From positions 1 through 64,000 of the forward strand of contig NZ_JANKZF010000009.1 in NCBI RefSeq assembly GCF_027568515.1: DNA of 64,000 bases, read 5' to 3'. The notes beneath the pieces were generated by a model, which saw only the letters and a program-made list of their open reading frames with translations, was not told the DNA's origin and made no database searches. Positions 54,437 to 62,280 of this stretch are shown here, piece after piece. This DNA comes from Arthrobacter sp. HY1533. GTDB lineage: Bacteria; Actinomycetota; Actinomycetes; Actinomycetales; Micrococcaceae. Numbering within the stretch: position 1 is the first letter of the stretch; every line of letters starts with the position of its first letter. The position numbers and the translations under genes are program-made.

Positions 54437-54473
54437 GACGGCGGCCCTCCCCATTGCGGGGCGGGCCGCCGTC
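54437..54473 (+). terminator. ndh terminator
   Basis: GACGGCGGCCC (54437-54447) pairs perfectly with GGGCCGCCGTC (54463-54473), with an inner CCCC/GGGG pair in the loop. GGCCGTTAAG follows. It separates ndh from the GNAT promoter. Confidence 0.75.
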
Positions 54474-54518
54474 GGCCGTTAAGGGCAAGGAAGATGTCTG
54501 CGCCAGTAGACTGGGGCC

Positions 54519-55019
54519 ATGATCATTCGACGTGAAACGCCTGCAGACCGGCCCGAAATCCTGGCTGTGGTTCAGGCCGCGTTTCCCGAGCCCGTCGAGG
54601 CCAGGCTGCTCCGGGAGCTGTTTGCCGCCCGCGAGTACATTCCTGAACTGTCGCTCGTGGCGGAGACGGAGCAGGGCGAGATCATTGGTCACGTCATCAC
54701 CACCCGCGGCTGGGTGGGGGAGTCCAAGTCCCTGGGCCTGGGCCCCATCGCCGTGCTGCCCGCCTACCAGCGGCAGGGTGTGGGTTCCGCCCTCATGCGC
54801 GCCACGATTGATGCGGCAAACCTGATGGGGGAGTCCACCCTGGTTCTGCTGGGCAGCACCGAGTACTACCCGCGGTTTGGTTTTGTGCCGGCCGATTCCC
54901 TGGGCATCACCTCGCCGGACCCGTCGTGGGGCTCGCACTTCATGGCGCTGCCGCTGGCCGCCCACGTGTCCGGCAGCCACGGCCGTTTCAGGTACGCCGA
55001 ACCGTTCAACAGCCTGTAG
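54519..55019 (+). CDS. GNAT family N-acetyltransferase
   Basis: This is a 166-residue acetyltransferase with one GNAT domain. The acetyl-CoA-binding motif A reads LGPIAVLPAYQRQGVGSALM, with the R/Q-x-x-G-x-G pattern. The end has LGSTEYYPRFGFVPADSLGI, which resembles the YhbS/PhnO-like COG3153 branch. Acceptor substrate is unknown. The ATG at 54519 lies 6 bases after TAGACT (54507-54512), predicting leaderless initiation. It is a single gene. Confidence 0.9.
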   Translation: MIIRRETPADRPEILAVVQAAFPEPVEARLLRELFAAREYIPELSLVAETEQGEIIGHVITTRGWVGESKSLGLGPIAVLPAYQRQGVGSALMRATIDAANLMGESTLVLLGSTEYYPRFGFVPADSLGITSPDPSWGSHFMALPLAAHVSGSHGRFRYAEPFNSL

Positions 55020-55086
55020 GGGGCAGTTTCCTCCGGGGCCGCAGCGTCCAGTAATGTTGACCGGAGCCGGAGGTCCTTCCGGCAGT

Positions 55087-55162
55087 GCCCCCGTAGCCCA
55101 ATGGCAGAGGCAACCGACTTAAAATCGGTACAGTGTCGGTTCGAGTCCGACCGGGGGTACCA
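55087..55162 (+). tRNA. tRNA with UAA anticodon (Leu by anticodon)
   Basis: The 76-base gene folds into a full cloverleaf: acceptor stem 55087-55093/55152-55158 (GCCCCCG, with a G:U at the first pair), D stem GCC/GGC, anticodon stem ACCGA/TCGGT, T stem GTCGG/CCGAC with loop TTCGAGT, discriminator A and encoded CCA. The anticodon loop CTTAAAA gives anticodon UAA, reading UUA leucine codons. The variable region is only about five bases (ACAGT), whereas leucine tRNAs normally have a long class II arm. Both the isotype and the codon usage of this tRNA are therefore worth checking. Confidence 0.85.
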
Positions 55163-55335
55163 AAATAAGTCAGAGCCGGGTGGTCGCTTTAGCCCGTTAA
55201 AGCCACGTTTTAGTGAATGTTTGCTGGGAATGGGCTGACAATGCTGGGCTGCGGGAACAATTCCGCCGTTCCGCGCGTCTGTATTGGTAGAGTTGAAAAT
55301 ACTTTTCCACCCCCTATCTTGGAGGCATCAGCACC
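55163..55335 (+). other. Spacer before the Bax inhibitor-1 gene
   Basis: No gene is evident in these 173 bases. A -10-like TAGAGT lies near 55288, and CTTGGAGGCATC provides the ribosome site before the ATG at 55336. No terminator hairpin follows the tRNA that I can see. Confidence 0.4.
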
Positions 55336-56178
55336 ATGGCACTTGGTGGCAATCCGGTTTTTGCGAACAACAAGAACTTCAAGGACACCCCGGCCACGCG
55401 CGGCAACGTCTACGGCGGTGCCGACACCATGGCCGCCCAGGCGCAGCTTTCAGCGCAGCAGCTGCAGGACCTGTACAACAAGCCCTCGGCCAACGCCAAC
55501 CAGACGGGCCGGATGACGTACGACGACGTCATCATGAAGACCGTCATGACCCTTGGCTTGGTGCTGGTTGGTGCCGCCCTGGGCTGGTTCGTTCCCGTGC
55601 TCCTGTTCCCGGGCATGATTGTGGGCCTGGTGCTTGGCCTGGTGAACTCCTTCAAGAAGGAACCCTCGCCTGCACTCATCCTGGCCTACGCCGTGTTCGA
55701 GGGCATGTTCCTTGGTGCCCTGACGGGTGTGCTTGAAGCGCAATTCCCGGGCATTGCCATCCAGGCCCTCCTGGGCACGCTCAGCGTTTTCCTGGTGACA
55801 CTGGTTCTGTTCCGCAACGCCAAGGTCCGCGCCACCCCGAAGATGACGCGCTTCTTCATGATCGCCCTGGGCGGTTACGCACTGTTCTCGCTGGTGAACT
55901 TCTTCCTCATGATCTTCAACGTCACCACCACCCCGTGGGGCATGAACGGCATGGACATCCCCGGAACCAACATCCCCTTCGGCGTCGTGATTGGCCTGCT
56001 GGCCATAGGCCTGGCAGCCTTCTCGCTGATCGTGGACTTCACTTCCATCGAGCAGGGTGTCGAGCGCGGCCTGCCCACCAAGTACTCCTGGACGGCTGCC
56101 TTTGGCCTGACAGTGACGCTCGTGTGGCTGTACGTGGAGATCCTGCGCCTGCTGGCGATCCTCCGGGGCAACGACTAA
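55336..56178 (+). CDS. Bax inhibitor-1/YccA-like membrane protein
   Basis: This 280-residue protein has seven hydrophobic segments after a polar N-terminus of about 70 residues. It resembles the bacterial Bax inhibitor-1/YccA-like (DUF1310-type UPF0005) family: KTVMTLGLVLVGAALGWFVP, FEGMFLGALTGVLEAQFPG and IEQGVERGLPTKYSWTAAFG. The motif YVEILRLLAIL at the end is typical of actinobacterial members. The family includes pH-sensitive calcium leak channels. Function in bacteria is not settled. TTGGAGG precedes the ATG. A terminator-like hairpin follows. Confidence 0.9.
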   Translation: MALGGNPVFANNKNFKDTPATRGNVYGGADTMAAQAQLSAQQLQDLYNKPSANANQTGRMTYDDVIMKTVMTLGLVLVGAALGWFVPVLLFPGMIVGLVLGLVNSFKKEPSPALILAYAVFEGMFLGALTGVLEAQFPGIAIQALLGTLSVFLVTLVLFRNAKVRATPKMTRFFMIALGGYALFSLVNFFLMIFNVTTTPWGMNGMDIPGTNIPFGVVIGLLAIGLAAFSLIVDFTSIEQGVERGLPTKYSWTAAFGLTVTLVWLYVEILRLLAILRGND

Positions 56179-56200
56179 TCCTGGAAAAACTTCTGGTTCA

Positions 56201-56236
56201 CAGCAGTGCCCGGCCCGCATGGACCGGGCACTGCTG
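56201..56236 (+). terminator. Terminator after the Bax inhibitor-1 gene
   Basis: CAGCAGTGCCCGG (56201-56213) pairs perfectly with CCGGGCACTGCTG (56224-56236) around a 10-base loop. It lies 22 bases after the stop. The spacer to the first TerC gene otherwise contains a small CGCATTTCGGTGCG hairpin. Confidence 0.75.
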
Positions 56237-56309
56237 GCATGTCACCGCATTTCGGTGCGAGCCAATGACTTCGGCACCACCCTATGAACGAAACTAGCGA
56301 AAGCAGCTC

Positions 56310-57497
56310 ATGAACGTTTCACCCCTGATTTGGGGCATTACCATTGTGGTTATTTTGGCCCTTCTGGCCTTTGACTACTTCTTCCACATTCGCAAGGCGC
56401 ATATTCCCACGTTGAAGGAAGCTGCCATCTGGTCGTCGATTTACGTCGGCTTGGCTGTTGTCTTCGGCATCGCTATGTTTGCGTTTGGCGGTGCCACCAT
56501 GGGTGGCGAGTACTTCGCCGGCTACATCACCGAAAAAGCGCTGAGCGTTGATAACTTGTTTGTCTTCCTGGTCATCATGGCCAGCTTCAAGGTTCCGCGT
56601 GAGGACCAGCAGAAGGTTCTGCTGTTCGGCATTGTTTTTGCGCTGATTGCCCGCACGGGCTTCATCTTTGCCGGTGCCGCGCTGATCAACACCTGGTCCT
56701 GGATGTTCTACATCTTCGGCATCATCTTGCTGGTCACTGCCGGTAACTTGCTCAAGGGCGAGGACAGCGGCGATGACGATGCTGACAACTTCATCATCAA
56801 GTTGGCCAAGCGTTTCTTCAACACTTCCGAGCACTACGACGGCGACAAGCTGGTCACGAAGATTGATGGCAAGAAGGTCCTGACCCCGATGCTGCTGGTC
56901 ATGGTGGCCATTGGTGGCACCGACCTGCTGTTCGCACTGGATTCCATCCCGGCCATCTTCGGCCTGACCCAGAACGTGTACATCGTGTTCACAGCCACCG
57001 CGTTCTCCCTGATGGGCCTGCGCCAGCTGTACTTCCTGCTCGATGGCCTGCTGGACCGTTTGATCTACCTCTCTTACGGCCTGGCTGCGATCCTGGCGTT
57101 CATTGGTGTGAAGCTGGTCCTGCACGCTTTGCATGAGAACAACTTGCCGTTCATCAACGGTGGCGAGCATGTCCCGGTCTTTGAGATCTCCACGGGCTTG
57201 TCCCTGACGGTCATCATCGGTGTCCTGGTGGTCACGGTTGTGGCCTCCTTGGTGAGCAAGTCCGGCAAGGCGCAGACGGTGCTGAACAATGCCCGTCGCC
57301 ACGCTGTCAGCTACCTTGACCTGGATTACACCGCAGACAAGGGCGAGCGTGAGCGCGTGTACAACCTGCTCATGGAAGAGGAAAAGGCCATCGCGGTTCT
57401 GGAAACCAAGTACCGCGACAAGCACCCGGAATCTGAGGAGATTCTGGAGCAGATCGCCGAAGCGCACCAGGCCCACGCGGACCACCTGAGCGCGTAG
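56310..57497 (+). CDS. TerC family membrane protein, copy 1
   Basis: This is a 395-residue integral membrane protein of the TerC/Alx family (about eight segments). Family motifs include EYFAGYITEKALSVDNLFVF, with its essential acidic/asparagine residues, and VAIGGTDLLFALDSIPAIFG. Members probably export manganese or other divalent metals. It differs from copy 2 at only about 16 positions (96% identity by my count), clustered at the extreme N-terminus, residues 29-57 and the last 40; the central 800 bases are nearly identical. It lacks the riboswitch found before copy 2 and its ribosome site is weak, so its expression may differ. It is preceded by a short spacer with a terminator. Confidence 0.93.
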   Translation: MNVSPLIWGITIVVILALLAFDYFFHIRKAHIPTLKEAAIWSSIYVGLAVVFGIAMFAFGGATMGGEYFAGYITEKALSVDNLFVFLVIMASFKVPREDQQKVLLFGIVFALIARTGFIFAGAALINTWSWMFYIFGIILLVTAGNLLKGEDSGDDDADNFIIKLAKRFFNTSEHYDGDKLVTKIDGKKVLTPMLLVMVAIGGTDLLFALDSIPAIFGLTQNVYIVFTATAFSLMGLRQLYFLLDGLLDRLIYLSYGLAAILAFIGVKLVLHALHENNLPFINGGEHVPVFEISTGLSLTVIIGVLVVTVVASLVSKSGKAQTVLNNARRHAVSYLDLDYTADKGERERVYNLLMEEEKAIAVLETKYRDKHPESEEILEQIAEAHQAHADHLSA

Positions 57498-57518
57498 TTC
57501 GCAACAAAGGGTCTCGCT

Positions 57519-57585
57519 CCCCACGCCCTCCCAAACGGCGGCTCGCAAGCGAGCCGCCGTTTGGGTCCCTCGGGCGCGTGGGCCC
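57519..57585. repeat. CCCCACGCCC/GGGCGCGTGGG repeat, copy 2 with hairpin
   Basis: The blocks CCCCACGCCCTCCC (57519-57532) and CCCTCGGGCGCGTGGGCCC (57567-57585) match copy 1 near 20236 exactly. The middle carries a 16-base perfect hairpin (57531-57546 with 57549-57564, CCAAACGGCGGCTCGC arms). TerC copy 2 has no such element after it, so this element entered after or independently of the gene duplication. It may act as terminator of copy 1. Confidence 0.8.
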
Positions 57586-57587
57586 AG

Positions 57588-57667
57588 GCTCGACCAGCGA
57601 GGTCTCGACGGGCTCGACCAGCGGTGGTCGAGCCTGTCGAGACCCTCTTTGCTTAATAGGGGATTGC
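57588..57667. repeat. 80-bp block shared with the region after TerC copy 2
   Basis: These 80 bases are identical, base for base, to 59081-59160. They include a long hairpin: GGTCTCGACGGGCTCGACCA pairs with TGGTCGAGCCTGTCGAGACC with one mismatch. The block then runs through TTTGCTTAATAGGGGATTGC, which in the other copy ends at galK's own stop codon. It is therefore part of the tandem duplication that includes TerC. Confidence 0.92.
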
Positions 57668-57695
57668 CAGGAGATCTTCCGGGCACCCGGGGCCG
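57667..57695 (-). pseudogene. galK 3'-end remnant
   Basis: Directly after the shared block, about 29 bases continue to match the 3' end of galK at 59160 onwards, with a few substitutions. On the minus strand it still reads as PAPGARKIS in galK's frame, but the stop codon has changed from TAG to TGG. Beyond about 57695 the match is lost. It is a non-functional fragment left by a duplication covering TerC, the repeat and the end of galK. Confidence 0.8.
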
Positions 57696-57703
57696 GGCCG
57701 GAT

Positions 57704-57731
57704 TTCACTTCCGGAGCGGATCGGATATGCT
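57704..57731 (+). promoter_or_regulatory. Possible promoter of TerC copy 2
   Basis: TTCACT (57704-57709) and TATGCT (57726-57731) are spaced by 16 bases and would start a message near 57739, right at the riboswitch aptamer's 5' end. Both boxes are imperfect, so the assignment is moderate. Confidence 0.5.
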
Positions 57732-57740
57732 GGTCAAAGC

Positions 57741-57865
57741 GTAGGGGAGTATCCCGCAGCGCTGAATCCGTCAACACGTGGGGCAATGAAGCCCCGCCGG
57801 GTTCGGTGTACGGCTGTTTTTTCAGCCGGTGGAGAGACTTGCGGCGATAGTCGCTGCCCTCCTAC
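57741..57865 (+). promoter_or_regulatory. yybP-ykoY manganese riboswitch
   Basis: The leader has the consensus blocks of the yybP-ykoY (Mn2+) aptamer in order: GGGGAGTATCCC at the 5' side, CCGTCAACACG in the middle and GGAGAGACTTGCGGC near the 3' end. The 5' GTAGG (57741-57745) pairs with CCTAC (57861-57865) to close the element. A central TGTACGGCTGTTTTTTCAGCC hairpin also fits. Such riboswitches commonly control TerC/Alx and MntP genes in response to manganese, matching the gene that begins 14 bases further on. An Rfam RF00080 search would confirm it. Confidence 0.85.
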
Positions 57866-57879
57866 CGAAAGTCTGAATC

Positions 57880-59067
57880 ATGACTGTTTCCCCCCTGATC
57901 TGGGGCATTACCATTGTGGTTATTTTGGCCCTTTTGGCCTTTGACTACTTCTTCCACATTCGCAAGGCGCATATTCCCACGTTGAAGGAAGCGGCCGTTT
58001 GGTCCTCCATTTATGTGGGTCTGGCTGTTGTGTTTGGCATCGTGGTGTTTGTGTTTGGCGGTGCCACCATGGGTGGCGAGTACTTCGCCGGGTACATCAC
58101 CGAAAAGGCGCTGAGCGTTGATAACTTGTTTGTGTTCCTGGTCATCATGGCCAGCTTCAAGGTTCCGCGTGAGGACCAGCAGAAGGTTCTGCTGTTCGGC
58201 ATTGTTTTTGCGCTGATTGCCCGCACGGGCTTCATCTTTGCCGGTGCCGCGTTGATCAACACCTGGTCCTGGATGTTCTACATCTTCGGCATCATCTTGC
58301 TGGTCACTGCCGGGAACTTGCTCAAGGGTGAGGACAGTGGCGGGGACGATGCTGACAACTTCATCATCAAGTTGGCCAAGCGTTTCTTCAACACCTCCGA
58401 GCACTACGACGGCGACAAGCTGGTCACGAAGATTGATGGCAAGAAGGTCCTGACCCCGATGCTGCTGGTCATGGTGGCCATTGGTGGCACCGACCTGCTG
58501 TTCGCACTGGATTCCATCCCGGCCATCTTCGGCCTGACCCAGAACGTGTACATCGTGTTCACGGCCACCGCGTTCTCCCTGATGGGCCTGCGCCAGCTGT
58601 ACTTCCTGCTCGATGGCCTGCTGGACCGTTTGATCTACCTCTCTTACGGCCTGGCTGCGATCCTGGCGTTCATTGGTGTGAAGCTGGTCCTGCACGCTTT
58701 GCATGAGAACAACTTGCCGTTCATCAACGGTGGCGAGCATGTCCCGGTGTTTGAGATTTCCACGGGCTTGTCCCTGACGGTCATCATCGGTGTCCTGGTG
58801 GTCACGGTTGTGGCCTCCTTGGTGAGCAAGTCCGGCAAGGCGCAGACGGTGCTGAACAATGCCCGCCGCCACGCGGTGAGCTACCTGGACCTGGACTACA
58901 CCGCTGACAAGGGCGAGCGTGAGCGCGTGTACGGGATGCTGATGGTGGAGGAGAAGACGATCTCGGCCATGGAGACCAAGTACCGTGACAAGCACCCGGA
59001 GTCCGAGGAGATCCTGGAGCAGATCGCACAAGCGCACCAGGCCCACAAGGACCACCTGGGCGCGTAA
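57880..59067 (+). CDS. TerC family membrane protein, copy 2
   Basis: This 395-residue TerC/Alx-like protein is nearly identical to copy 1 in its central part, with the same metal-path motifs EYFAGYITEKALSVDNLF and GGTDLLFALDSIPA. It is behind the yybP-ykoY riboswitch, so it should be induced by manganese and export it. Because its 3' flank runs directly into intact galK, this locus looks like the original one and copy 1 like the duplicate. Both copies share an unusual share of T-ending codons compared with neighbours. ATG at 57880 follows CCTACCGAAAGTCTGAATC, without a strong ribosome site. Confidence 0.93.
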   Translation: MTVSPLIWGITIVVILALLAFDYFFHIRKAHIPTLKEAAVWSSIYVGLAVVFGIVVFVFGGATMGGEYFAGYITEKALSVDNLFVFLVIMASFKVPREDQQKVLLFGIVFALIARTGFIFAGAALINTWSWMFYIFGIILLVTAGNLLKGEDSGGDDADNFIIKLAKRFFNTSEHYDGDKLVTKIDGKKVLTPMLLVMVAIGGTDLLFALDSIPAIFGLTQNVYIVFTATAFSLMGLRQLYFLLDGLLDRLIYLSYGLAAILAFIGVKLVLHALHENNLPFINGGEHVPVFEISTGLSLTVIIGVLVVTVVASLVSKSGKAQTVLNNARRHAVSYLDLDYTADKGERERVYGMLMVEEKTISAMETKYRDKHPESEEILEQIAQAHQAHKDHLGA

Positions 59068-59069
59068 AA

Positions 59070-59138
59070 GGTCTCGACAAGCTCGACCAGCGAGGTCTCG
59101 ACGGGCTCGACCAGCGGTGGTCGAGCCTGTCGAGACCC
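59070..59138. repeat. TCGACAAGCTCGACCAGCG hairpin repeat, copy 3
   Basis: GGTCTCGACAAGCTCGACCAGCG is followed by GGTCTCGACGGGCTCGACCA and its inverted partner TGGTCGAGCCTGTCGAGACC with one mismatch. The last part is the same as the 57601 element, and the first unit is related to the tandem repeat at 16697. It lies between TerC copy 2 and galK and can act as a terminator for both converging genes. Confidence 0.85.
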
Positions 59139-59159
59139 TCTTTGCTTAATAGGGGATTG

Positions 59160-60320
59160 CTAGGAGATCTTCCGCGCACCCGGCGCGGGGGAGACGGCGA
59201 AGATGTCCGGGGCGGTGAAGCCGGCGTCGGCAAAGGCGGCCAGCACGGCTGCACCCACGGCAGCCTGGCTGGCCACCGGGATGAGGGCAATGGCGGAACC
59301 GCCAAAGCCGCCGCCGGTCATGCGGGCACCCAGCGCGCCATGGGCCAGTGCCGTGTCCACGGCCAGGTCCAGCTCGGGGCAGGAGATTTCAAAGTCGTCG
59401 CGCATGGAGGCGTGGCTTGCGGTGAGCAGCCCGCCAATGGCGGCCGGGCCGGCGTCGTCCAGCACCGCAACGGTGTCCAGGACGCGCTGGTTCTCGGTCA
59501 CAATGTGGCGGACCCGGCGGAACGTCTCCTCATCCAGCAGGCCGGCCGCCTCGGGGAGACCCGCTGCATCGACGTCGCGCAGCGAGGCAACGCCCAGCAC
59601 CTCGGCGCCCAGTTCGCAGGACGCGCGGCGGGCCGCATAGCCGCCCGTGGCGTGCGCGTGGGTGACCTTGGTGTCCACCACCAGGATCAGCAGCCCGGCG
59701 GCAGCCAGGTCCAGGGGCACAAGCTTCGATTCCTGTGTGCGGCAGTCCAGGAAGACTGCGTGGCCGTCGGTGGACAGCAGTGAGGCGGACTGGTCCAGGA
59801 TGCCTGTCGGCGCGCCCACTACCTCGTTCTCGGCACGCTGGCCCACAAGCACCAGCTCGTTCAGGCTCAGCCCTGCACCCTGAAGTTCGTTGAAGGCCGT
59901 GGCCACGGCGCACTCAATGGCCGCCGAGGAGGACAGGCCGGCGCCGGAGGGCACGGTTGAGTGCAGGTACAGGTCAAAGCCGCCGATCTCGACGCCCATT
60001 TGGCGCAACACCCACACGACGCCCAGCGGGTAGGCCGTCCAGCCGGACATGGTGTCCTGCGAGAGCCCGTCCAGGTCCACGGTCACCACACCCTGGTCGC
60101 CGAAGCTGGAGACCAGCCGGGCCGTGCTGCCTTCGCGGCGGCGGATGGCCACGGCGGCGGCCCGGTCAATGGCGAACGGCAGCACAAAGCCCTCGTTGTA
60201 GTCCGTGTGCTCACCGATAAGGTTCACGCGACCGGGTGCCGCCCAGACGCCGTCGGGCGTTTCGCCAAAGGTCTTCTCGAAGGAGGCGGCTACGAAGGCC
60301 GGGTCAAGGGAGGCGCTCAT
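59160..60320 (-). CDS. galK: Galactokinase
   Basis: GalK phosphorylates galactose to galactose-1-phosphate, the first committed step of the Leloir pathway. The 386-residue GHMP kinase has the galactokinase signature GRVNLIGEHTDYNEGFVLP, the ATP-binding PSGAGLSSSAAIE and the late motif MTGGGFGGSAIALI. Its start overlaps the galT stop by four bases (ATGA), so the pair is translated together. The last 9 codons and the stop are duplicated, in altered form, at 57667-57695. It is the last gene of the minus-strand gal operon. Confidence 0.96.
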   Translation of the reverse strand: MSASLDPAFVAASFEKTFGETPDGVWAAPGRVNLIGEHTDYNEGFVLPFAIDRAAAVAIRRREGSTARLVSSFGDQGVVTVDLDGLSQDTMSGWTAYPLGVVWVLRQMGVEIGGFDLYLHSTVPSGAGLSSSAAIECAVATAFNELQGAGLSLNELVLVGQRAENEVVGAPTGILDQSASLLSTDGHAVFLDCRTQESKLVPLDLAAAGLLILVVDTKVTHAHATGGYAARRASCELGAEVLGVASLRDVDAAGLPEAAGLLDEETFRRVRHIVTENQRVLDTVAVLDDAGPAAIGGLLTASHASMRDDFEISCPELDLAVDTALAHGALGARMTGGGFGGSAIALIPVASQAAVGAAVLAAFADAGFTAPDIFAVSPAPGARKIS

Positions 60321-61435
60321 GCCTGTCCTGCTTTCATTCGTGCAGCGACCTGGCGCAGCATGGCGGCCGTCTGCTCGGGGGTGGTGTCGTTGATGAAGGC
60401 GCCCATGGCCGCCTCGGAACCGGCCAGGAACTTCAGCTTGTCCGCGGCGCGGCGCGGGCTGGTCAGCTCCAGGTGGAAGCGGCCGGCAGGGCGCAGCAGC
60501 GCATCCAGCGGGGCCTGGTGCCAGGCGGCGATGTACGGGGTGGGGGTGTCGTAAATGTTGTCCAGGGTGCGCAGGATGTCCAGGTACATGACGGACAGTT
60601 CGTCGCGCTCGGCGTCGTTCAGGGCGGCGAAGTCCGGAACATGGCGGTGCGGTGCCAGGTGGATTTCCAGCGGCATGTGCGCGGCGAAGGGCACATAGGC
60701 GCTGAAGTGCTCGCCCTGGGCCACCATGCGCTCACCTGACTCGGACTCCCGGGCCACGATGCTGCCCATGAGGGTTTCGCGGCCGTCGTGGGCGTCGTAG
60801 AAGCTGCGCGCCGCCGTGGCCATGACCTGGCTGCGCGGGGGCACATAGGAGTAGGCGTAGATCTGCCCGTGCGGGTGGTGCAGCGTCACGCCAATGTCCT
60901 GGCCGCGATTCTCGAACGGGAACACCTGCTTGACGCCGGGAAGTGCACTGAGCGCCTCGGTCCTGTGCGCCCAGGCGTCAATGACGGTGCGTGCGCGCTC
61001 CGTGGACAGCCCGCCGAATGAACCTGTGTGCTCGGGGGTGAACGCCACAACCTCGCAGCGGCCAAACGCGCGGCCCTTGGTGCCCCATGCCGGCGACTCC
61101 GGGATGGATCCGGTGGCCGGGCCCAGCGAGGGGAAGCGGTTCTCAAACACCGCCACGTCATAGGCGGAGTCGGGGATTTCCGAGAGGTTGCTGCCAGTGG
61201 TGGGGCACAGCGGGCACTGGTCCGCCGGGGGCAGGTAGGTGCGGCTCTGGCGGTGTGCGGCAATGGCAACCCAGTCGCCGGTCAGGGCGTCGAAGCGAAG
61301 CTCGCCCGTGTTTTCTTCCGAGCGCGGGTCCAGCGGGCGCGTGTCCGCGGCCGTGTGGGCCTTGGCCGTGCCGCCGTCGTCGAAGTAAATGAGTTCCCGG
61401 CCGTCGGCCAGGAGGGTGCTGGTGGCTTTGGTCAT
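60317..61435 (-). CDS. galT: Galactose-1-phosphate uridylyltransferase
   Basis: GalT exchanges UMP between UDP-glucose and galactose-1-phosphate. The 372-residue HIT-superfamily enzyme has the nucleophile motif HHPHGQIYAYSY with the active-site histidine. The zinc-related CPLC (CPLCPTT) is near residue 75. HLAPHRHVPDFAAL gives further ligands. It overlaps the deoR stop and galK start by four bases each, forming one tightly packed operon. UDP-glucose 4-epimerase (galE) is not in this window. Confidence 0.96.
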   Translation of the reverse strand: MTKATSTLLADGRELIYFDDGGTAKAHTAADTRPLDPRSEENTGELRFDALTGDWVAIAAHRQSRTYLPPADQCPLCPTTGSNLSEIPDSAYDVAVFENRFPSLGPATGSIPESPAWGTKGRAFGRCEVVAFTPEHTGSFGGLSTERARTVIDAWAHRTEALSALPGVKQVFPFENRGQDIGVTLHHPHGQIYAYSYVPPRSQVMATAARSFYDAHDGRETLMGSIVARESESGERMVAQGEHFSAYVPFAAHMPLEIHLAPHRHVPDFAALNDAERDELSVMYLDILRTLDNIYDTPTPYIAAWHQAPLDALLRPAGRFHLELTSPRRAADKLKFLAGSEAAMGAFINDTTPEQTAAMLRQVAARMKAGQA

Positions 61436-62280
61436 GAAGTCTTCCTGTTGGCAATGTTGGCGTCGGATTCCGCGTGGAAGGCGGTCTCCTGCTGGGCCGG
61501 TGCCTTGATGAAATGCGGCACGCGGGAGGCGAACAGCTCGCCGGTTGGGGTCTTGATGGAATCGTCAGTGATGATGGTGTCCACCGCGGACAGGGGGGCA
61601 ATGGAGGCCAGCGAACGGACCTGGAACTTGGTGCTGTCGGCGAGGATGACCAGGCGGGTTGTGGCCTGGACAAACGCGGCGTTGGTTTCGGCCTCGAGCG
61701 CGTTGGGGCTCGTGAGTCCCCGCTCGGCGTCGATCCCGTGCACGCCCATGAAGCACACATCTGTGTTGAGGTGGCCCAGGACCAGGCGCGCCACGGGGCC
61801 AACGAGTGCCTCCGAGGGTGTGCGCTCCCCGCCCGTGACGATGACCTTCAAATCCGAGGTGCCCTGCTGCAGGTACAGCAGCTCGGCCACCTTCAGGGAG
61901 TTGGTGACCACTGTCAGCCCGCGCAGCCGGTCCAGCTCGGGTGCCAGGCGCACGGCCAGCTGGTAGGTGGTGGTGCCGCCCGTCATGGCAAGTGTCATGC
62001 CCGGCTGGATAAGTGCAAGGGCCTGTGCGGCGATGGCCAGCTTGTCCTCAAGCTGCTTGTCCGCGTTGAGCAGGAATCCCGGCTCAAGCGCGCTCAGCCG
62101 CGCCAGGCGCATGGCGCCGCCGTGGATCTTGCGCGCCAGCCCGCCCTGGTCGAGTGCCTCAATGTCGCGGCGGATGGTCATTTCACTGACATTGAGCGAT
62201 GATGCAATGTCAGCCACACGCACGGCCTCGTGGAGTTGAAGTTCCTTCAGGATGCGTGCCTGGCGTTCCGGTGCCAACAT
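61432..62280 (-). CDS. DeoR family transcriptional regulator
   Basis: This 282-residue regulator has an N-terminal DeoR winged helix (about residues 5-57: RVADIASSLNVSEMTIRRDI, family motif) and a sugar-phosphate-sensing domain from about residue 75 with KLAIAAQALALIQPGMTLAM. The C-terminal LVGPVARLVLG... segment matches DeoRC. First in the operon with galT and galK, it probably represses it and responds to a galactose-pathway phosphate (inference). The ATG at 62280 is divergent from the aldose epimerase gene. Confidence 0.93.
   Translation of the reverse strand: MLAPERQARILKELQLHEAVRVADIASSLNVSEMTIRRDIEALDQGGLARKIHGGAMRLARLSALEPGFLLNADKQLEDKLAIAAQALALIQPGMTLAMTGGTTTYQLAVRLAPELDRLRGLTVVTNSLKVAELLYLQQGTSDLKVIVTGGERTPSEALVGPVARLVLGHLNTDVCFMGVHGIDAERGLTSPNALEAETNAAFVQATTRLVILADSTKFQVRSLASIAPLSAVDTIITDDSIKTPTGELFASRVPHFIKAPAQQETAFHAESDANIANRKTS

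Noticed and set aside
52997-54454. Minus-strand open frame of 485 codons opposite ndh
   Set aside because: The plus-strand product has two dinucleotide-binding motifs and full NDH-2 length. The opposite frame is low-complexity and lacks a ribosome site.
56179-56309. Second yybP-ykoY riboswitch ahead of TerC copy 1
   Set aside because: Looked for GGGGAGT and GAGAGACTTGCGG blocks; neither is present. The spacer holds only a terminator hairpin and a small stem.
57862-59055. Minus-strand frame opposite TerC copy 2 (and its twin opposite copy 1)
   Set aside because: It reappears opposite copy 1 only because the genes are duplicates; translation is a His/Gln/Asp-rich shadow, not a conserved protein.
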